Shown here piece after piece: positions 29,701 through 40,500 of a stretch of 64,000 nt of DNA (the first letter of the stretch is position 1; the number at the start of each line of letters is the position of its first letter). The notes under the pieces are model-generated. The model saw nothing but the letters and a program-made list of their open reading frames with translations. It was not told the origin of the DNA and made no database searches. Made by a program: the position numbers and the translations under genes. Source of the stretch: Candidatus Zixiibacteriota bacterium (lineage in GTDB: Bacteria > Zixibacteria > MSB-5A5 > UBA10806 > 4484-95); assembly GCA_024231855.1 (NCBI GenBank), contig JAAEQD010000159.1, positions 1-64,000 on the forward strand, in the 5' to 3' direction.

Positions 29701-30764
29701 CCTTCATTGCCCGCCGAAAACAGAATTACGGTTCCGGCAGCTTCGCAGGCATCAAGATAACTCCAGAAAAGCGTGTCGCAGGGCGGATACCCATGACTCG
29801 TCGTTACGCCCCAAGAGTTCGAACAAACGGCGGGAACATCCCAATTTGTAAACGGATTACCATCGGGATCAACCATCCATTGAAACGATAGAATGGCATC
29901 GGCCACGGTACCCGGAATGCCGCCACCTCTATCGATTGGCGCGGATGCTATCCAAAGCGCGCCCGGCGCTACGCCGACCGTATCACCCGTGGTGGGTGAA
30001 GCGCCGCATACGCTGCCCATAGTATGTGTTCCATGGCCGCCGTCATCATATGGAAAATCATTCTGGCCCAAATACGGATCGTACCAGGCCCATTCAGGAT
30101 GACCGGCATATCTTGGATCGGCGACACCGGCCCACCGGTCGGCAAGCGCGGGATGGTCTCCCTCCACGCCGGTATCCATGTTTGCCACCAGCACGCCGCT
30201 GCCATCTATACCCAGCGCCCATACCTCGGGCGCCCGAATTGCCGTTAAGCCTATTTCAACTGATGTTATAGTACCCGGTTCGCTTTCTTTTATCTCTACC
30301 GGTTCAATTAATTCCGTTTCATAATTGAAATATACCCTGGCTACATCATTACGTTCAGCTAACTCCTCGATCACGGATTTTGGAGCGTCAATTCGGATTG
30401 CGTTACTTATCCAGAAAGCCTCATATTCGATAATTTTGCCATCTCTTTTTAAATCCGATAGTGACGCGATAATAATACCCTGGGTGGTTGATGCGATATT
30501 TTGCAGCGATGTAACTACAACTTCATGACGTTTTCGAAGAGTGACATTCTGACTGGTCATGTCGCGGGAGATAGCATCCAGATCGACTTGATCAGACATA
30601 AATACGATAACGGAAACGATTTGATCGGCTGATTTCGATTCCAGAATTTCGCGTAGTCCGATATCGATATCGCCCGCCCGAGCGGTAATTGTCCCGCCGG
30701 CGAGCAGGAAAACCAATACAAATAAATAGCCCAATTCTGATTTGATAAAACTTCCGAGTTTCAT
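26796..30764 (-). CDS. Secreted S8 (subtilisin-like) peptidase with beta-sandwich modules and C-terminal dockerin-like module
   Basis: VLVANMDTGVEGDHPALADRW, DDGGHGTHTMGSVCG, SMSGTSMASPHVNGVVALMRQ; C-terminal GDANMYNGAWPPSVIGGDVTYLVNYFRG...ADANGDCLVIGSDVTKLVTYFRG. Confidence 0.92.
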   Translation of the reverse strand: MKLGSFIKSELGYLFVLVFLLAGGTITARAGDIDIGLREILESKSADQIVSVIVFMSDQVDLDAISRDMTSQNVTLRKRHEVVVTSLQNIASTTQGIIIASLSDLKRDGKIIEYEAFWISNAIRIDAPKSVIEELAERNDVARVYFNYETELIEPVEIKESEPGTITSVEIGLTAIRAPEVWALGIDGSGVLVANMDTGVEGDHPALADRWAGVADPRYAGHPEWAWYDPYLGQNDFPYDDGGHGTHTMGSVCGASPTTGDTVGVAPGALWIASAPIDRGGGIPGTVADAILSFQWMVDPDGNPFTNWDVPAVCSNSWGVTTSHGYPPCDTLFWSYLDACEAAGTVILFSAGNEGSSGLRRPGDRATDDYRTCAVAAVDAYTAGWPLASFSSTGPTYCTPDQTAAIKPDIAAPGVNIRSAYPGGGYTSMSGTSMASPHVNGVVALMRQANPNISVEMIKQIIYDTAYDLGPAGEDNSYGWGMIDAYEAVIMAMTDFGYVDGYVTDATTSDPLAATVEVVGSMISVQANSQGYYLLGAPADTTYTLRASLFGYFSQEQSIFVEIDDTVSLNFELTPWPPADLAYNPTLFNVATQPGNIESRDLTITNNGGGPLYYTLWTEIDDVLSRINISESKNLEPIGYRITDIGKAAKVNEPYYPPVITGQGGPDNYGHSWIDSDEPGGPAFNWIDISSIGTPIDFGLDIDDGNSGPLPLGFDFLFYGNNVNAINVCTNGWASFTNSTSVEFGNPMIPDPEAPNDLLAVFFDDMNLENGGTGYFYTNNTDSAIITWDHVPDWRQEGIFTFQIILRAPAKIKFQYLEMGPGRLDECTIGIENSDATDGLQVVYNASYMHDNLAIGIFTDWLTASPLSGVIDPYTSSDATITFDASMLDEGNYSGNINLETNDPDSPDVDIPCAFIVATTPITDVGISGVINPPDSMVTGSSYPLMAEVRNYGSYSQTFDVVFEVYKSGSPLVEIEDTITIIDMPAGGVDTVEFGETFMPDVDATYDLVAYSLLSGDMNNSNDTSLVVSDSYTWVTFWFGLPDGTALVASPDSRLNIGAFIQTPENAHLGNLHLCLGTDDQYITGLLGVTEGQLYYPLSEWDTAEFLGPEGSPPNPYGWSSQSFNGQAISPNPWLHFETPTLLLEFVVNTVDDTNIIGDTVSCLAAGINSTYGLSSASDTLGIRGYPLTVFFSQVFFVPSQSDYEYLPGDANMYNGAWPPSVIGGDVTYLVNYFRGLEASPACLLGDFWCSADANGDCLVIGSDVTKLVTYFRGLTDIVYCIDYEPAWPTPDDLPAEAPVGWPNCASIPVTAKVIPIGANDD

Positions 30765-31047
30765 ATCACACCTCGCTTTAAGTTTATGATTTCAACATTT
30801 GATTTCCACGATATCTTCTCCGGGATAAAGACAGAATACCACAATCAAAGAAGCTTATATAGAATATATGCTAAATTATCATAAAATGCCAGAATTCTTT
30901 TATTGATTGTTAACTATTATTATGTGAGATGATTTCCGAGCCGCACGTAGCCAAAGCCAATTTAAAAGAATTGGTTATATACCAGGAGATAGCTTTAATA
31001 ATTTCAAGTTATAAACTGTTCTTCTAAAATTTGACGTTTTCTCAACC

Positions 31048-31884
31048 TTATTTATCCTGGCTGGCCGTTATCAATGAATCCGCCAGTGGCGCCAATTCGA
31101 GCCAATAATAGTGCAAGACCGGCAAGGATTGATTTTTCAGTAAGTTGCCAATACTGTATGTAGTAGCAGGCGGAGCGGGGAAGTCGTGCCAGGGCGGCAA
31201 ATCCTGTCGTGTAGGAGATTCATAATCCACGCTAACAGGCGGCCTGGAAACATAATCTGTGGTTTCCTTAATAATAGCTGTCGTATCCGGCGGATCGACA
31301 TCTGAAATCAACGCCTCGTTTTCGCCTTCAAGATACTCTTCTTCCATCTCTTCAAGCTCTTCATAGGTGTAATTGTTTATCAATGATGTGCTATCAAAAG
31401 TCGGTTCGGTATGATAGCCGAGTGCTTTTCTGGTTTCCACCGACGATTCGTTGGCAAAACCTTCATACCATAGTTCATCGTAAAGAAAGCGGTAGGCGGT
31501 CGCGATCTCGTTCTCATCAAGGTGTTTATCCAGTTTTTTCATCAGGTCTGAGATTTTCCCGGAATAATCCTTAAATAACTTAGCATGCGCGTCGCGATAG
31601 TTCTGTAATACGCCAACTTTTTCTTTCACATGTCCTGAGCGCATTTTCGATTCAAATTCACTTTTAGCGTCTAAAATCATGGTGAATTTCCGGCCGGTTT
31701 CTGATAGCGACGATCTAATTTCCACAGCTGCTTTGTTATCGATTGAAAATGATTTTAGGAAACCTTCGAGACGCTCAACTCTAGCTTGACGCGCATCACT
31801 TTCATTAGCAAAAACGATAGCGCTTAATGACATCAAACAGGCTAGTAAAAACGCGATTATCTGAATTATTTTTACGTGATACAT
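31048..31884 (-). CDS. Hypothetical secreted/periplasmic protein
   Basis: 278 aa, N-terminal signal peptide IIQIIAFLLACLMSLSAIVFA. Confidence 0.5.
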   Translation of the reverse strand: MYHVKIIQIIAFLLACLMSLSAIVFANESDARQARVERLEGFLKSFSIDNKAAVEIRSSLSETGRKFTMILDAKSEFESKMRSGHVKEKVGVLQNYRDAHAKLFKDYSGKISDLMKKLDKHLDENEIATAYRFLYDELWYEGFANESSVETRKALGYHTEPTFDSTSLINNYTYEELEEMEEEYLEGENEALISDVDPPDTTAIIKETTDYVSRPPVSVDYESPTRQDLPPWHDFPAPPATTYSIGNLLKNQSLPVLHYYWLELAPLADSLITASQDK

Positions 31885-31903
31885 TATCTGCTCCTTACAT
31901 TAG

Positions 31904-34900
31904 CTATTTCCAATCTATCTCTACCGTTCCGATAAGCCAGTCATCCTCATCCGGTATGAATGTGTTGATAACGACATCATTGCCCGATCTGGCTATCGAC
32001 CAGTAGACGGTATCATCATCTTCCTCGTGCGCGTAACCATTCAAGCCCTTGATGGTGCATGGACCGGGACGTCCTTTTATTCTGAAAGCCCAGGCCGGAT
32101 GACCGGTACACTGGACATGGGAGCCGCAAAATGACTGGTTGCCTTTATTGCGAATGAAGAAATGCCAGACCTCTTTGCCCGCGGAATTATTGGGAGGCGC
32201 TTGCTCCTGTATCGCCATCCCAAAAACAGGATGGATCTCCGTCCGCCCGCCATGAGCGCCGTCATGTGTCCAGATTCCCAGTACAATTGCTTGTTTACCA
32301 TCTACTTTCTGCTGGTAGTAATATTTACCCAAAACGCCGACCGCCTCGAATCCGGGTGAATCAGGTCCGGCCAAACCATCGAAATCCTGCCAGTAAGGAT
32401 GGCTGTTCCAATCTTCGAATGATTCCTCTCTGTCGATTTCAAGGGTTAAAATCGGCGCATAACCTGTCGAATCTAGATAGTGCTTTATGTAACCGTATTT
32501 ATCGTCAGGCCAGTCGTTGAAATCGCAATAACTTTCCTCAGGGCATTCCAGCCTATCATGCCGGTCAAGCGAACTGTCCGGATTGAAATATCTCTGAGTG
32601 AGAATCGTAACCCCGGTGCCCGGCGGTGTCATCAAACCGAAATTACTATCCATGTCGAAAAATTGATTTACATAACTTTCAAAATAAAGTTCACCCGTGA
32701 ACAAAACCGGCATCTGATAATTGATAAATGGCCCGCAGAAAGCACCGGTCGTGAAAAATATTCTATGAGCGAATCCGGGTACATCTCGCACCGCGGAACT
32801 GTTGAATAATTTAGATACTCCCCAAACATGACGAGTATATTTTTTAGGTACCATGTTTCCCCAGCCGCCGTGAAAATGAGGGTTTAAGGGTAAATAATTA
32901 TCCGGGTCCAAACGCCAGTAGTCCATATCGAACGGCCACTGACCGACATGAGAGGGATTCGCGGGCGGGATGAGAAACTCCGATGTATTTTGCCCGAGGC
33001 TATCCGAAATTAGAAATGTAAATTGTGATCCCCGCATCCTGACTTTCGTGCCGAACCAGCCGACCCTGACGCTATCGGGAATAATATTAGTCGCTTCAAG
33101 AAATCGGCCTTCGTTGAGATAGTCGGAATATATTTCTACTTTATGCCGGGTATAAACAGTATCCATCTGGCCAATGATATAGTATTCGTCCCCGCCCAGG
33201 GGAATATTCTCCCAAATTCTAAGCCAGGGATGATCGCCATGAGCCCCGTTTATCAAGCTGATACCCTTGCCGTCATTATGATATATCAGGTTTGAAACAA
33301 TGGAGTTATTTGCGCAGTCCGGGCCCTCGACATGAACGCCGTCGCCGTTGTTATACGCGATCGTGTTGCCCCATTCGACCGCGCCGCCTATTTGATTTTC
33401 CTGAGCGGAATAATATAGAGCTATACCCTGACCGTTGGGAAGCTGGAGGTTATTTCTGCTTGTCCCGATTAAGTTGTTGCGGATGAAATTATATTTCGCG
33501 TTCGTATCCAATCTGATCCCGGCCCCGTTGTTACCGGAAATTACGTTGCCGTAGCTGTCATTATCGCCGCCGATCATGTTGGACTCGCTTGCCGAAGTCA
33601 ACAATACTCCGCGATGAATATTGGGCACTGTCATCGTTCCACCATCGTTTGTTCCGATATAATTACCTTCTATTCTATTTATAACCGATTTCCGAGCCGG
33701 CGATCTTTTGAGCACAATGCCATCACGATTACCGCTTATCACATTTCTGAGATTATCTCGACCGCCACCGACACGGTTGCCATGAGAACCCACGATAACA
33801 ATGCCGTCCGTTCCATTTCCGACCGCGGTGTTTCCATCTACTCCTACTCCTATGTAAGAGCCAACGATCGTGTTCTGATCTCCATTTGAAATTCTTACGC
33901 CTATTTCATTGTTGCCGCTTATAATATTGCATCCCTGGTCGCATTGTCCCTCGGTTCGGGAGCCTGCCCCGCCTACCGCGTTGGTTCTGGCTCCGTTTTC
34001 TATTGATATTCCGATTTTATTGGGTAGCTTAGTCAGGCCATCGGTTTTAACTCCGATATAATTCCCTTCTATCGATGTATTCCTGACATTACCGTAAAGC
34101 AAAATTCCGTTATTCGTATTGCCCGATATTAAATTACCGGCATCGGGCAGGCCTATTTTATTGTTAGACGCGCTTACTCTCAGAGCTACGCCCGCTGAAT
34201 TACCAAGCCCAGCCATCTGGTTACTATTGGTTCCGATATAGCAGCATAGAACCTGATTGCCCCTGCCTTCTATTCGAATCCCCGGCCCGTTGGAATTGTA
34301 TATCGCTAATCCCTTGATAATACTCCTATCACCTGTTACAAATATCCCGTTATTTAAACCGGTTCCATCGAGTCCGATTGCCGGCCGGTTGCAGGCGCCA
34401 ATGCCGGGTAAATCAGATCCCCCATTTGGTGCATTCCCTAAACTTCCGTCAATAGTGGTTTCATCATCGGTTAAACCAGGCAGCTCACGATTGAAGTTAA
34501 ATTCCCAGACTCCTGATTGAGCGTCGTAGCCCTGATCAGAGGTTGGAATGTTAAAGGCGATAGTATCCGGCCGGCTCCTATAGTTAGCCCAGAGAATTGC
34601 CTCCCGTAGAGATAAAGGCCTTGTCGGGTGATTCCTGTGGTCATATATCGAATCCAGCGTTGTCGTAACGACAATTGAGGGGTATATTACCAACTCCTCA
34701 ACTTCGATTAGCAAAAGGCCATATGTAAATGTCCATATCTCGCTTTTACCGTTATTCTCGCCGATAGGATAACCATCCTCGTCGACTGCCTGTATCTGCC
34801 AGGCGTACTGCTTGTCAACCTCGAATTCCTGGGCGCCAACCGAATAAAGCAGCGAAGTGGCTGAATATATCTCCTCCTCAAAGTGGGCGATTGAATTTAT

Positions 34901-35524
34901 CGCGTCCAGGGGAGTTTGATCCTGGCGGATTTCGCAGATTCTAACCATGTAAGACACTTGCGCTTCAGGCGGCAGGGGAATGGGCGCGGTCCACTGAAAT
35001 AAAGGAGTGTTTTCGATAACTATAGATAAATCTACGGGCGAAATTAGCCCGGGGGCGGCGGGTAAAGTCGCGACAAAATTATAGCACGCGCGTCCCAGAA
35101 CTTCATCATTTTCGATAAATCTGACCTCGACACAAACCTCGTAATCGCCCGCGGGAAATCGGCCGCTTCTCTGAATGAACCGATCGAATTCCGGATCATA
35201 CCGGGTATCGTAAACGTCTTCGATATCATTTGGATAGAAAGTCGTTCCACCGGGCGGTACGATCAGAGGATTGCTGCGACCCCGGAACATCATGCCTCTT
35301 TCGCTCTCATCCACCGCGCCATATAGATAGATTTCAAGCGGGTCGATTTCATTGTTTATTATGTCCAAGTACCACAAATCTTCCAGGTATAGGTTATAGC
35401 CCGTCGGCGCATGAAGAATAATATTCCAATCAGGTGTCTGGGCGGAAACATTTAAATTCGGCAAAATAGAAATTGCCATAAGCCCGAGCATTACAATTCC
35501 CCGTTTTATGTCTGTTTTGAACAT
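31904..35524 (-). CDS. Secreted right-handed parallel beta-helix repeat protein
   Basis: 1206 aa, signal peptide; repeated NxIxGNYIGT / GNxISGNNxxGIxL motifs. Confidence 0.8.
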   Translation of the reverse strand: MFKTDIKRGIVMLGLMAISILPNLNVSAQTPDWNIILHAPTGYNLYLEDLWYLDIINNEIDPLEIYLYGAVDESERGMMFRGRSNPLIVPPGGTTFYPNDIEDVYDTRYDPEFDRFIQRSGRFPAGDYEVCVEVRFIENDEVLGRACYNFVATLPAAPGLISPVDLSIVIENTPLFQWTAPIPLPPEAQVSYMVRICEIRQDQTPLDAINSIAHFEEEIYSATSLLYSVGAQEFEVDKQYAWQIQAVDEDGYPIGENNGKSEIWTFTYGLLLIEVEELVIYPSIVVTTTLDSIYDHRNHPTRPLSLREAILWANYRSRPDTIAFNIPTSDQGYDAQSGVWEFNFNRELPGLTDDETTIDGSLGNAPNGGSDLPGIGACNRPAIGLDGTGLNNGIFVTGDRSIIKGLAIYNSNGPGIRIEGRGNQVLCCYIGTNSNQMAGLGNSAGVALRVSASNNKIGLPDAGNLISGNTNNGILLYGNVRNTSIEGNYIGVKTDGLTKLPNKIGISIENGARTNAVGGAGSRTEGQCDQGCNIISGNNEIGVRISNGDQNTIVGSYIGVGVDGNTAVGNGTDGIVIVGSHGNRVGGGRDNLRNVISGNRDGIVLKRSPARKSVINRIEGNYIGTNDGGTMTVPNIHRGVLLTSASESNMIGGDNDSYGNVISGNNGAGIRLDTNAKYNFIRNNLIGTSRNNLQLPNGQGIALYYSAQENQIGGAVEWGNTIAYNNGDGVHVEGPDCANNSIVSNLIYHNDGKGISLINGAHGDHPWLRIWENIPLGGDEYYIIGQMDTVYTRHKVEIYSDYLNEGRFLEATNIIPDSVRVGWFGTKVRMRGSQFTFLISDSLGQNTSEFLIPPANPSHVGQWPFDMDYWRLDPDNYLPLNPHFHGGWGNMVPKKYTRHVWGVSKLFNSSAVRDVPGFAHRIFFTTGAFCGPFINYQMPVLFTGELYFESYVNQFFDMDSNFGLMTPPGTGVTILTQRYFNPDSSLDRHDRLECPEESYCDFNDWPDDKYGYIKHYLDSTGYAPILTLEIDREESFEDWNSHPYWQDFDGLAGPDSPGFEAVGVLGKYYYQQKVDGKQAIVLGIWTHDGAHGGRTEIHPVFGMAIQEQAPPNNSAGKEVWHFFIRNKGNQSFCGSHVQCTGHPAWAFRIKGRPGPCTIKGLNGYAHEEDDDTVYWSIARSGNDVVINTFIPDEDDWLIGTVEIDWK

Positions 35525-35562
35525 GTTACCCTCCTATGTATACAACTAAACAAAATATTTAC

Positions 35563-37254
35563 TTATTTCCCGAATGTTTGGCTGATCGAAAAATATATTA
35601 CAAATTCATCGTAATCTTCTTCGGGGCTGGTTTTCTCATTGTAATATTTTCGTTCGATTTTTATACCGGCGTTAGTATTTTTGAATCTATAGTTGCTTCG
35701 TAAGCTAAAAGAAAGTCTATTAGAATTTGCGATAGCTGTCGCTCGTTCTCTGCCGGTATTATATGAAATCAAAAATTTTGTGGTTAGTATACTTTTAAAA
35801 ACCCGATGGATTGCGCCAATGGAATAAGCCGAACGATCACTTCTATTGCCGCCTTTGTGATGGAAGTTCTGGACTCTGTTCCAGCCTGTTATTAGATTGA
35901 CGGAATTGTTCACCCTCGTATTCGTTGCCAGATTGAACGCGTGGTTATCGTAATTTAAGCCCGGGGACATCGCCGCTTTCTCATCACGATACCATCCCAG
36001 GCTGTAATTCGATGTTATGGTATGATCCAAATCCAGCAGCTTCACTCTTTGGGTTATACCGATTATAAACGACCGGTTTGCGTTATCAACTTTGTAATCA
36101 TATTCGATGTCATCATTGTTTTGCGTATAAATACGAAAACCCAGATTCAATGTCATGGACCTGCTAAATACGATATTGGCATTGGCCATGCCGGAATTAG
36201 TATTTAACGTTGATCTTTTTTGATTGTTCAGGTTATCTCTGGATTTGAAGTACTTAACGCTTAGAAAAAATTTGTTATTTATCAATCTCTGATCAAATGA
36301 ACAGGCAAATTTGCGGATGTCATTTCGATTGTAAGCCAATCCTAGAGATACGAAAGCCGGGTCAATGCTCGAATACGAAAATCCTGCCTTGGTATTGCCC
36401 AAATCAAGATTGGGATTAATGTAATAGGCCAGGCCGTACTGGCTGCTTACGCGCGGAGTATAAAATGTTTTAAGAAGCCCGGGAACTTTATCGGAAATAT
36501 CTATTTCCGCGCTTTCTAAATTTCTGCTATAAGCGCTTCCGGATATTTCAGCTTTGATGGTAAATTTGCCGCTAAACGCTTTTAGTACACCGTCGATGCC
36601 GGCTAGAGCATTCTCAACCGGTTTAAGTGTTCCGGATGAATCGATTGAACTTTCATCATCATTGAATTTGACGTAATTGAAATTGATCCGGGATGAATTT
36701 TTCTTACCATAACCGACTTTGAATCCGTGCATCGTTTGCCGAAAACTCGGAACATTGTTGTCGGTACCATCGATAGCTTTTTTAGTCTGGCCCAAAACCA
36801 TGGCCAATCGAAAACGCCCCCTATAGAGATCTATGCTGCCGCCTCTGATCGGTATGCTTTTTAATGTATAACGGGAATAATCGGGGTAAGTATCGCCGAG
36901 ATACAGATCAATCCAGCTCTTTGATACATGCAGGCTCAGCCTGTTGAAATATTGCCTGATGCTCTGATTAAGCGAAGAGAGTTTGAATTTTAGATCAATG
37001 GGAGGTATTCCAGGCACATTCAAACTTCCGGACAGATACAGGGACCTGATCCAGCGTGGACGGTTTTGGCCTGCTCCCTTTATATCATCATATTTTAATT
37101 CAGCCTGGCACTCACCGGACCAGGAAAATATCCGCCCGGAGCCTAATGGCAGTTTCTGCGCCTTAATTTCCGCGGAAAGGCTAAGATATATAAGAAATAT
37201 AAGCGAGAGCTGCGAAAGTTTTGACAATATTTTTGTAATTTTTCTTGCTTTCAA
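35563..37254 (-). CDS. Putative outer-membrane beta-barrel protein
   Basis: 563 aa; signal peptide, many alternating amphipathic strands, C-terminal EFVIYFSISQTFGK. Confidence 0.5.
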   Translation of the reverse strand: MKARKITKILSKLSQLSLIFLIYLSLSAEIKAQKLPLGSGRIFSWSGECQAELKYDDIKGAGQNRPRWIRSLYLSGSLNVPGIPPIDLKFKLSSLNQSIRQYFNRLSLHVSKSWIDLYLGDTYPDYSRYTLKSIPIRGGSIDLYRGRFRLAMVLGQTKKAIDGTDNNVPSFRQTMHGFKVGYGKKNSSRINFNYVKFNDDESSIDSSGTLKPVENALAGIDGVLKAFSGKFTIKAEISGSAYSRNLESAEIDISDKVPGLLKTFYTPRVSSQYGLAYYINPNLDLGNTKAGFSYSSIDPAFVSLGLAYNRNDIRKFACSFDQRLINNKFFLSVKYFKSRDNLNNQKRSTLNTNSGMANANIVFSRSMTLNLGFRIYTQNNDDIEYDYKVDNANRSFIIGITQRVKLLDLDHTITSNYSLGWYRDEKAAMSPGLNYDNHAFNLATNTRVNNSVNLITGWNRVQNFHHKGGNRSDRSAYSIGAIHRVFKSILTTKFLISYNTGRERATAIANSNRLSFSLRSNYRFKNTNAGIKIERKYYNEKTSPEEDYDEFVIYFSISQTFGK

Positions 37255-37485
37255 GATAATCAGTATTCAATTTTTTAATTCGATTTTTGCTGGGCTAGAT
37301 TATAAAAACAAATCTACCGCAGTCAGATTGGCAATGTAATACTATTTTTATACCATATAATTTTTATTAATACTACTATTATTTTTCTGATGACAGGTTA
37401 GAATATTTTAGATCATTCTATATTCAAATCATATGTTTATCAGATTAATAATTCAGCCATAATTATCGAAGTATTTATGGCGCAT

Positions 37486-37512
37486 TAAAAAAGGCGGTCA
37501 GCCGGCCGCCCA
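37486..37512 (-). terminator. Rho-independent terminator for the 37546-42225 gene
   Basis: On the minus strand ggcgg-ccggctga-ccgcc then tttttt. Confidence 0.7.
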
Positions 37513-37545
37513 ATTCTATCTTTTGAGTGTAGGGTAAATCGAGAT

Positions 37546-40500
37546 TTATTCTTCACAATTCGGCCAGCCAGATGGCGCTTCAGCCGGTAAATCATCTGGT
37601 GTTGGCCAGGCTGGCGCGTAATCCGGGCAATATTGAATACTCGTCATACTCCTAAAGTAAGTTACCAATTTAGTCACATCGCTACCAATGACACTGCAGT
37701 CGCCATTGGCATCCGCTGAACACCAAAAACTGTCAAGCAGACAGGGCGGGCTTGTTTCCATACCGCGGAAATAGTTCACCAGATAGGTCACATCACCCCC
37801 GATTACCATTGGTGGCCAGGCGCCATTGGCCATGTTAGCGTCGCCGGGGAGGTAATCTGAGCCGATATTATAAGCAATGACGATATTAAAATAGCACGTA
37901 TCCGCTAAACCGGCGTCATCCGTCGCGATAACCTCAACCATCGTGGTGTCAAGCGCGAACCATGAGCCTGAAGCCGGATCTGATTCTATAGTTACTCCCG
38001 GGCAATTTTCAATAGCATCCGGCGAAAATTCTACATAAGCTCCTGTTAGACTGGAGTCAATCTCAACCGTCATATCCGCCGGACAGATAGCTACCGGTGG
38101 TTCAGTATCATTCACCGATACACTAAAATCGCAGGTATCGGCGTTGCCGGCGGCATCCGTGGCGATAACCTCAACTTGAGATAATCCTATGGGAAAGAAA
38201 CTGCCGGAGGGGGGATTTGCCGCGACATTTACATCAGGGCAATTATCGGATGGATTCAAAGCGAACGTTACCGTCGCCCCGCATTGGCCCGGATCATTGG
38301 AAGCTACTATATCGGCCGGACAACCCGGTACGGGCAATTCGATATCATTTACCGTTACATTGAAATAACAGGTATCGGTATTCCCATAATCATCGGTGGC
38401 TATAACCTCAACCGGATTTACTCCAACGGCGAAGAGACTGCCCGATGGAGGATTGGATGAAATCGTAACACTCGAGCAGTTATCGGTAGCGTCGGCCGTG
38501 AATGCCACCACCGCGCCACACTCGCCCGGATCGTTGTTAACCGTTATATCGGAAGGGCACGTCACATCGGGAGGTACGATATCTATAACGTTAACATTGA
38601 AAAAGCAAGTATCGGCATTGCCGGCGATATCGCTGGTTATCACCTCGACAGGTGTTGTCCCCATATCAAAGAAGCTTCCAGATGGCGGAGTCGCGTTAAT
38701 ATAAACTACTGAACAGTTGTCGGATGGATCGAAAGTGAAAGATACGATTGCCCCGCATTGATCTGGATCATTAGCTACTTCAATGTTGGCTGGACAGCCA
38801 GGATCCGGGATTTCAATATCGTTTACTGTTACATTAAAATATGAAGTGTCGGTATTGCCAGAGGAATCATTCGCATAAATAGTTACCTGTGTCGAACCGA
38901 CCGGGAAATGACTCCCGGATGGAGGATCTGCGACTATACCGGCTAACGCGCAATTATCTGTTGCGCTTATCGAGTAATTTACAACTGCCTCGCATTGGCC
39001 CGGAGCATTATCCACAGTGATATCGGCGGGATAATCGGTAACCGGTGGTTCATTGTCGATAACCGTTACATTGAAATAACAGGTATCGACATTAGAGAAC
39101 GCGTCTCGTATGGCAACCTCAACCGGAGTCGTACCTAAATCAAAATAACTTCCGGACGGCGGATTAATGTACATCATGACCGAAGAGCAGTTATCATTAA
39201 ATCCGGGTTCGAAAGAAACAATTGCCCCGCATTGGCCAGGATCATTACTTACTATTGTATCTTCCTGACAAATAGCAATCGGTGGTTCGTTATCATAAAC
39301 CGAAACAAAGAAATAACAGCTATCGGTATTGCCGGAAACATCAGTAGCGATAACATTTATCATTGTTGATCCGGGTCCAAAGAAAGATCCCGATGGTACA
39401 CTGACGTCGATAGAAACATCAGAGCAGTTGTCGGTTGCATCCAGTTCAAACGTGACGACCGCGCCGCACAATCCCGGATCGTTATCCACCGCTATATCAT
39501 CGGGACATACAATAATCGGGGCTTCACCCTCATTAACAGTTACGTTGAAATAGCAAGTGTCGGCATTGCCCGAGTTATCTATGGCTATAACTTCAACCGG
39601 TGTTGTCCCAATGCCGAGGAAACTTCCGGATGGTGGATTGGTCGTTACAGAGTTCACGCCGCAGTTGTCGGTGGCGCCGGGGCTGAATGTAACTGTCGCG
39701 CCGCATTCACCCGGGTCGTTTTCTACCATTATATCTGAAGGACATGTGGCTACCGGGGCTTCACCCTCATTAACAGTTACGTTGAAATAGCAAGTGTCGG
39801 CATTGCCCGAGTTATCTATGGCTATAACCTCAACCGGCGTAGTCCCAATGCCAAAGAAACTTCCGGATGGCGGATTGGCCGTTACAGAGTTCACGCCGCA
39901 GTTGTCGGTGGCGCCGGGGCTGAATGTAACTGTCGCGCCGCATTCACCCGGATCATTATCAACCGTTATATCCAGGGGACATGTGGCTATCTGTGTTTCT
40001 GCCTCGTTGACAGTTGCGTTGTAATAGCATGTGTTGGCAGTCCCCGTGTTGTTGATGGCTATAACCTCAACCGGCGTAGTCCCAATGCCGAAGAAACTCC
40101 CGGATGGCGGATTGGCCGTTACTGAACTCACGCCGCAGTTGTCGGTAGCGCCGGGGCTGAATGTTACTATCGCGCCGCATTCACCCGGATCATTATCTAC
40201 CATTATATCCAGGGGACATGTGGCCACCGGGGGAGTATTATCGTTTACAGTAACCGTAGCCTGGCAAGTATCTGCCAATCCTGAATCATCGGTTACGATC
40301 AAGCTGACAATTGTTTGGCCGGCAGAGTAGGGACTTGCTGGAATCTGTAGCAGCGTTATAGAGTCACCATCTGGATCATAAGAGCCGTTGTCTACCGAGA
40401 TATCAGCCTGGCAACTCGCGTTCGCGTCAGTAGTGATATCAATACAAAGGGCGACTGGAGGATTATTTCCAGTCGATGAACTTAAATTGACGGAACTTAC

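Noticed and set aside
37860-40250. Regularly spaced repeats considered as a CRISPR array
   Set aside because: Units are ~237-240 bp, in-frame and protein-coding (HYR domains); no short identical repeats with unique spacers and no cas genes.
39329-40330. Run of 74-99-aa plus-strand ORFs (MSALPELSMAITSTGVVPMPKKLPDGG...) that look like a repeated gene family
   Set aside because: They are antisense to the HYR repeats of the 37546-42225 gene and recur only because the sense repeat has a 237-bp period; the sense frame carries clear domain structure.
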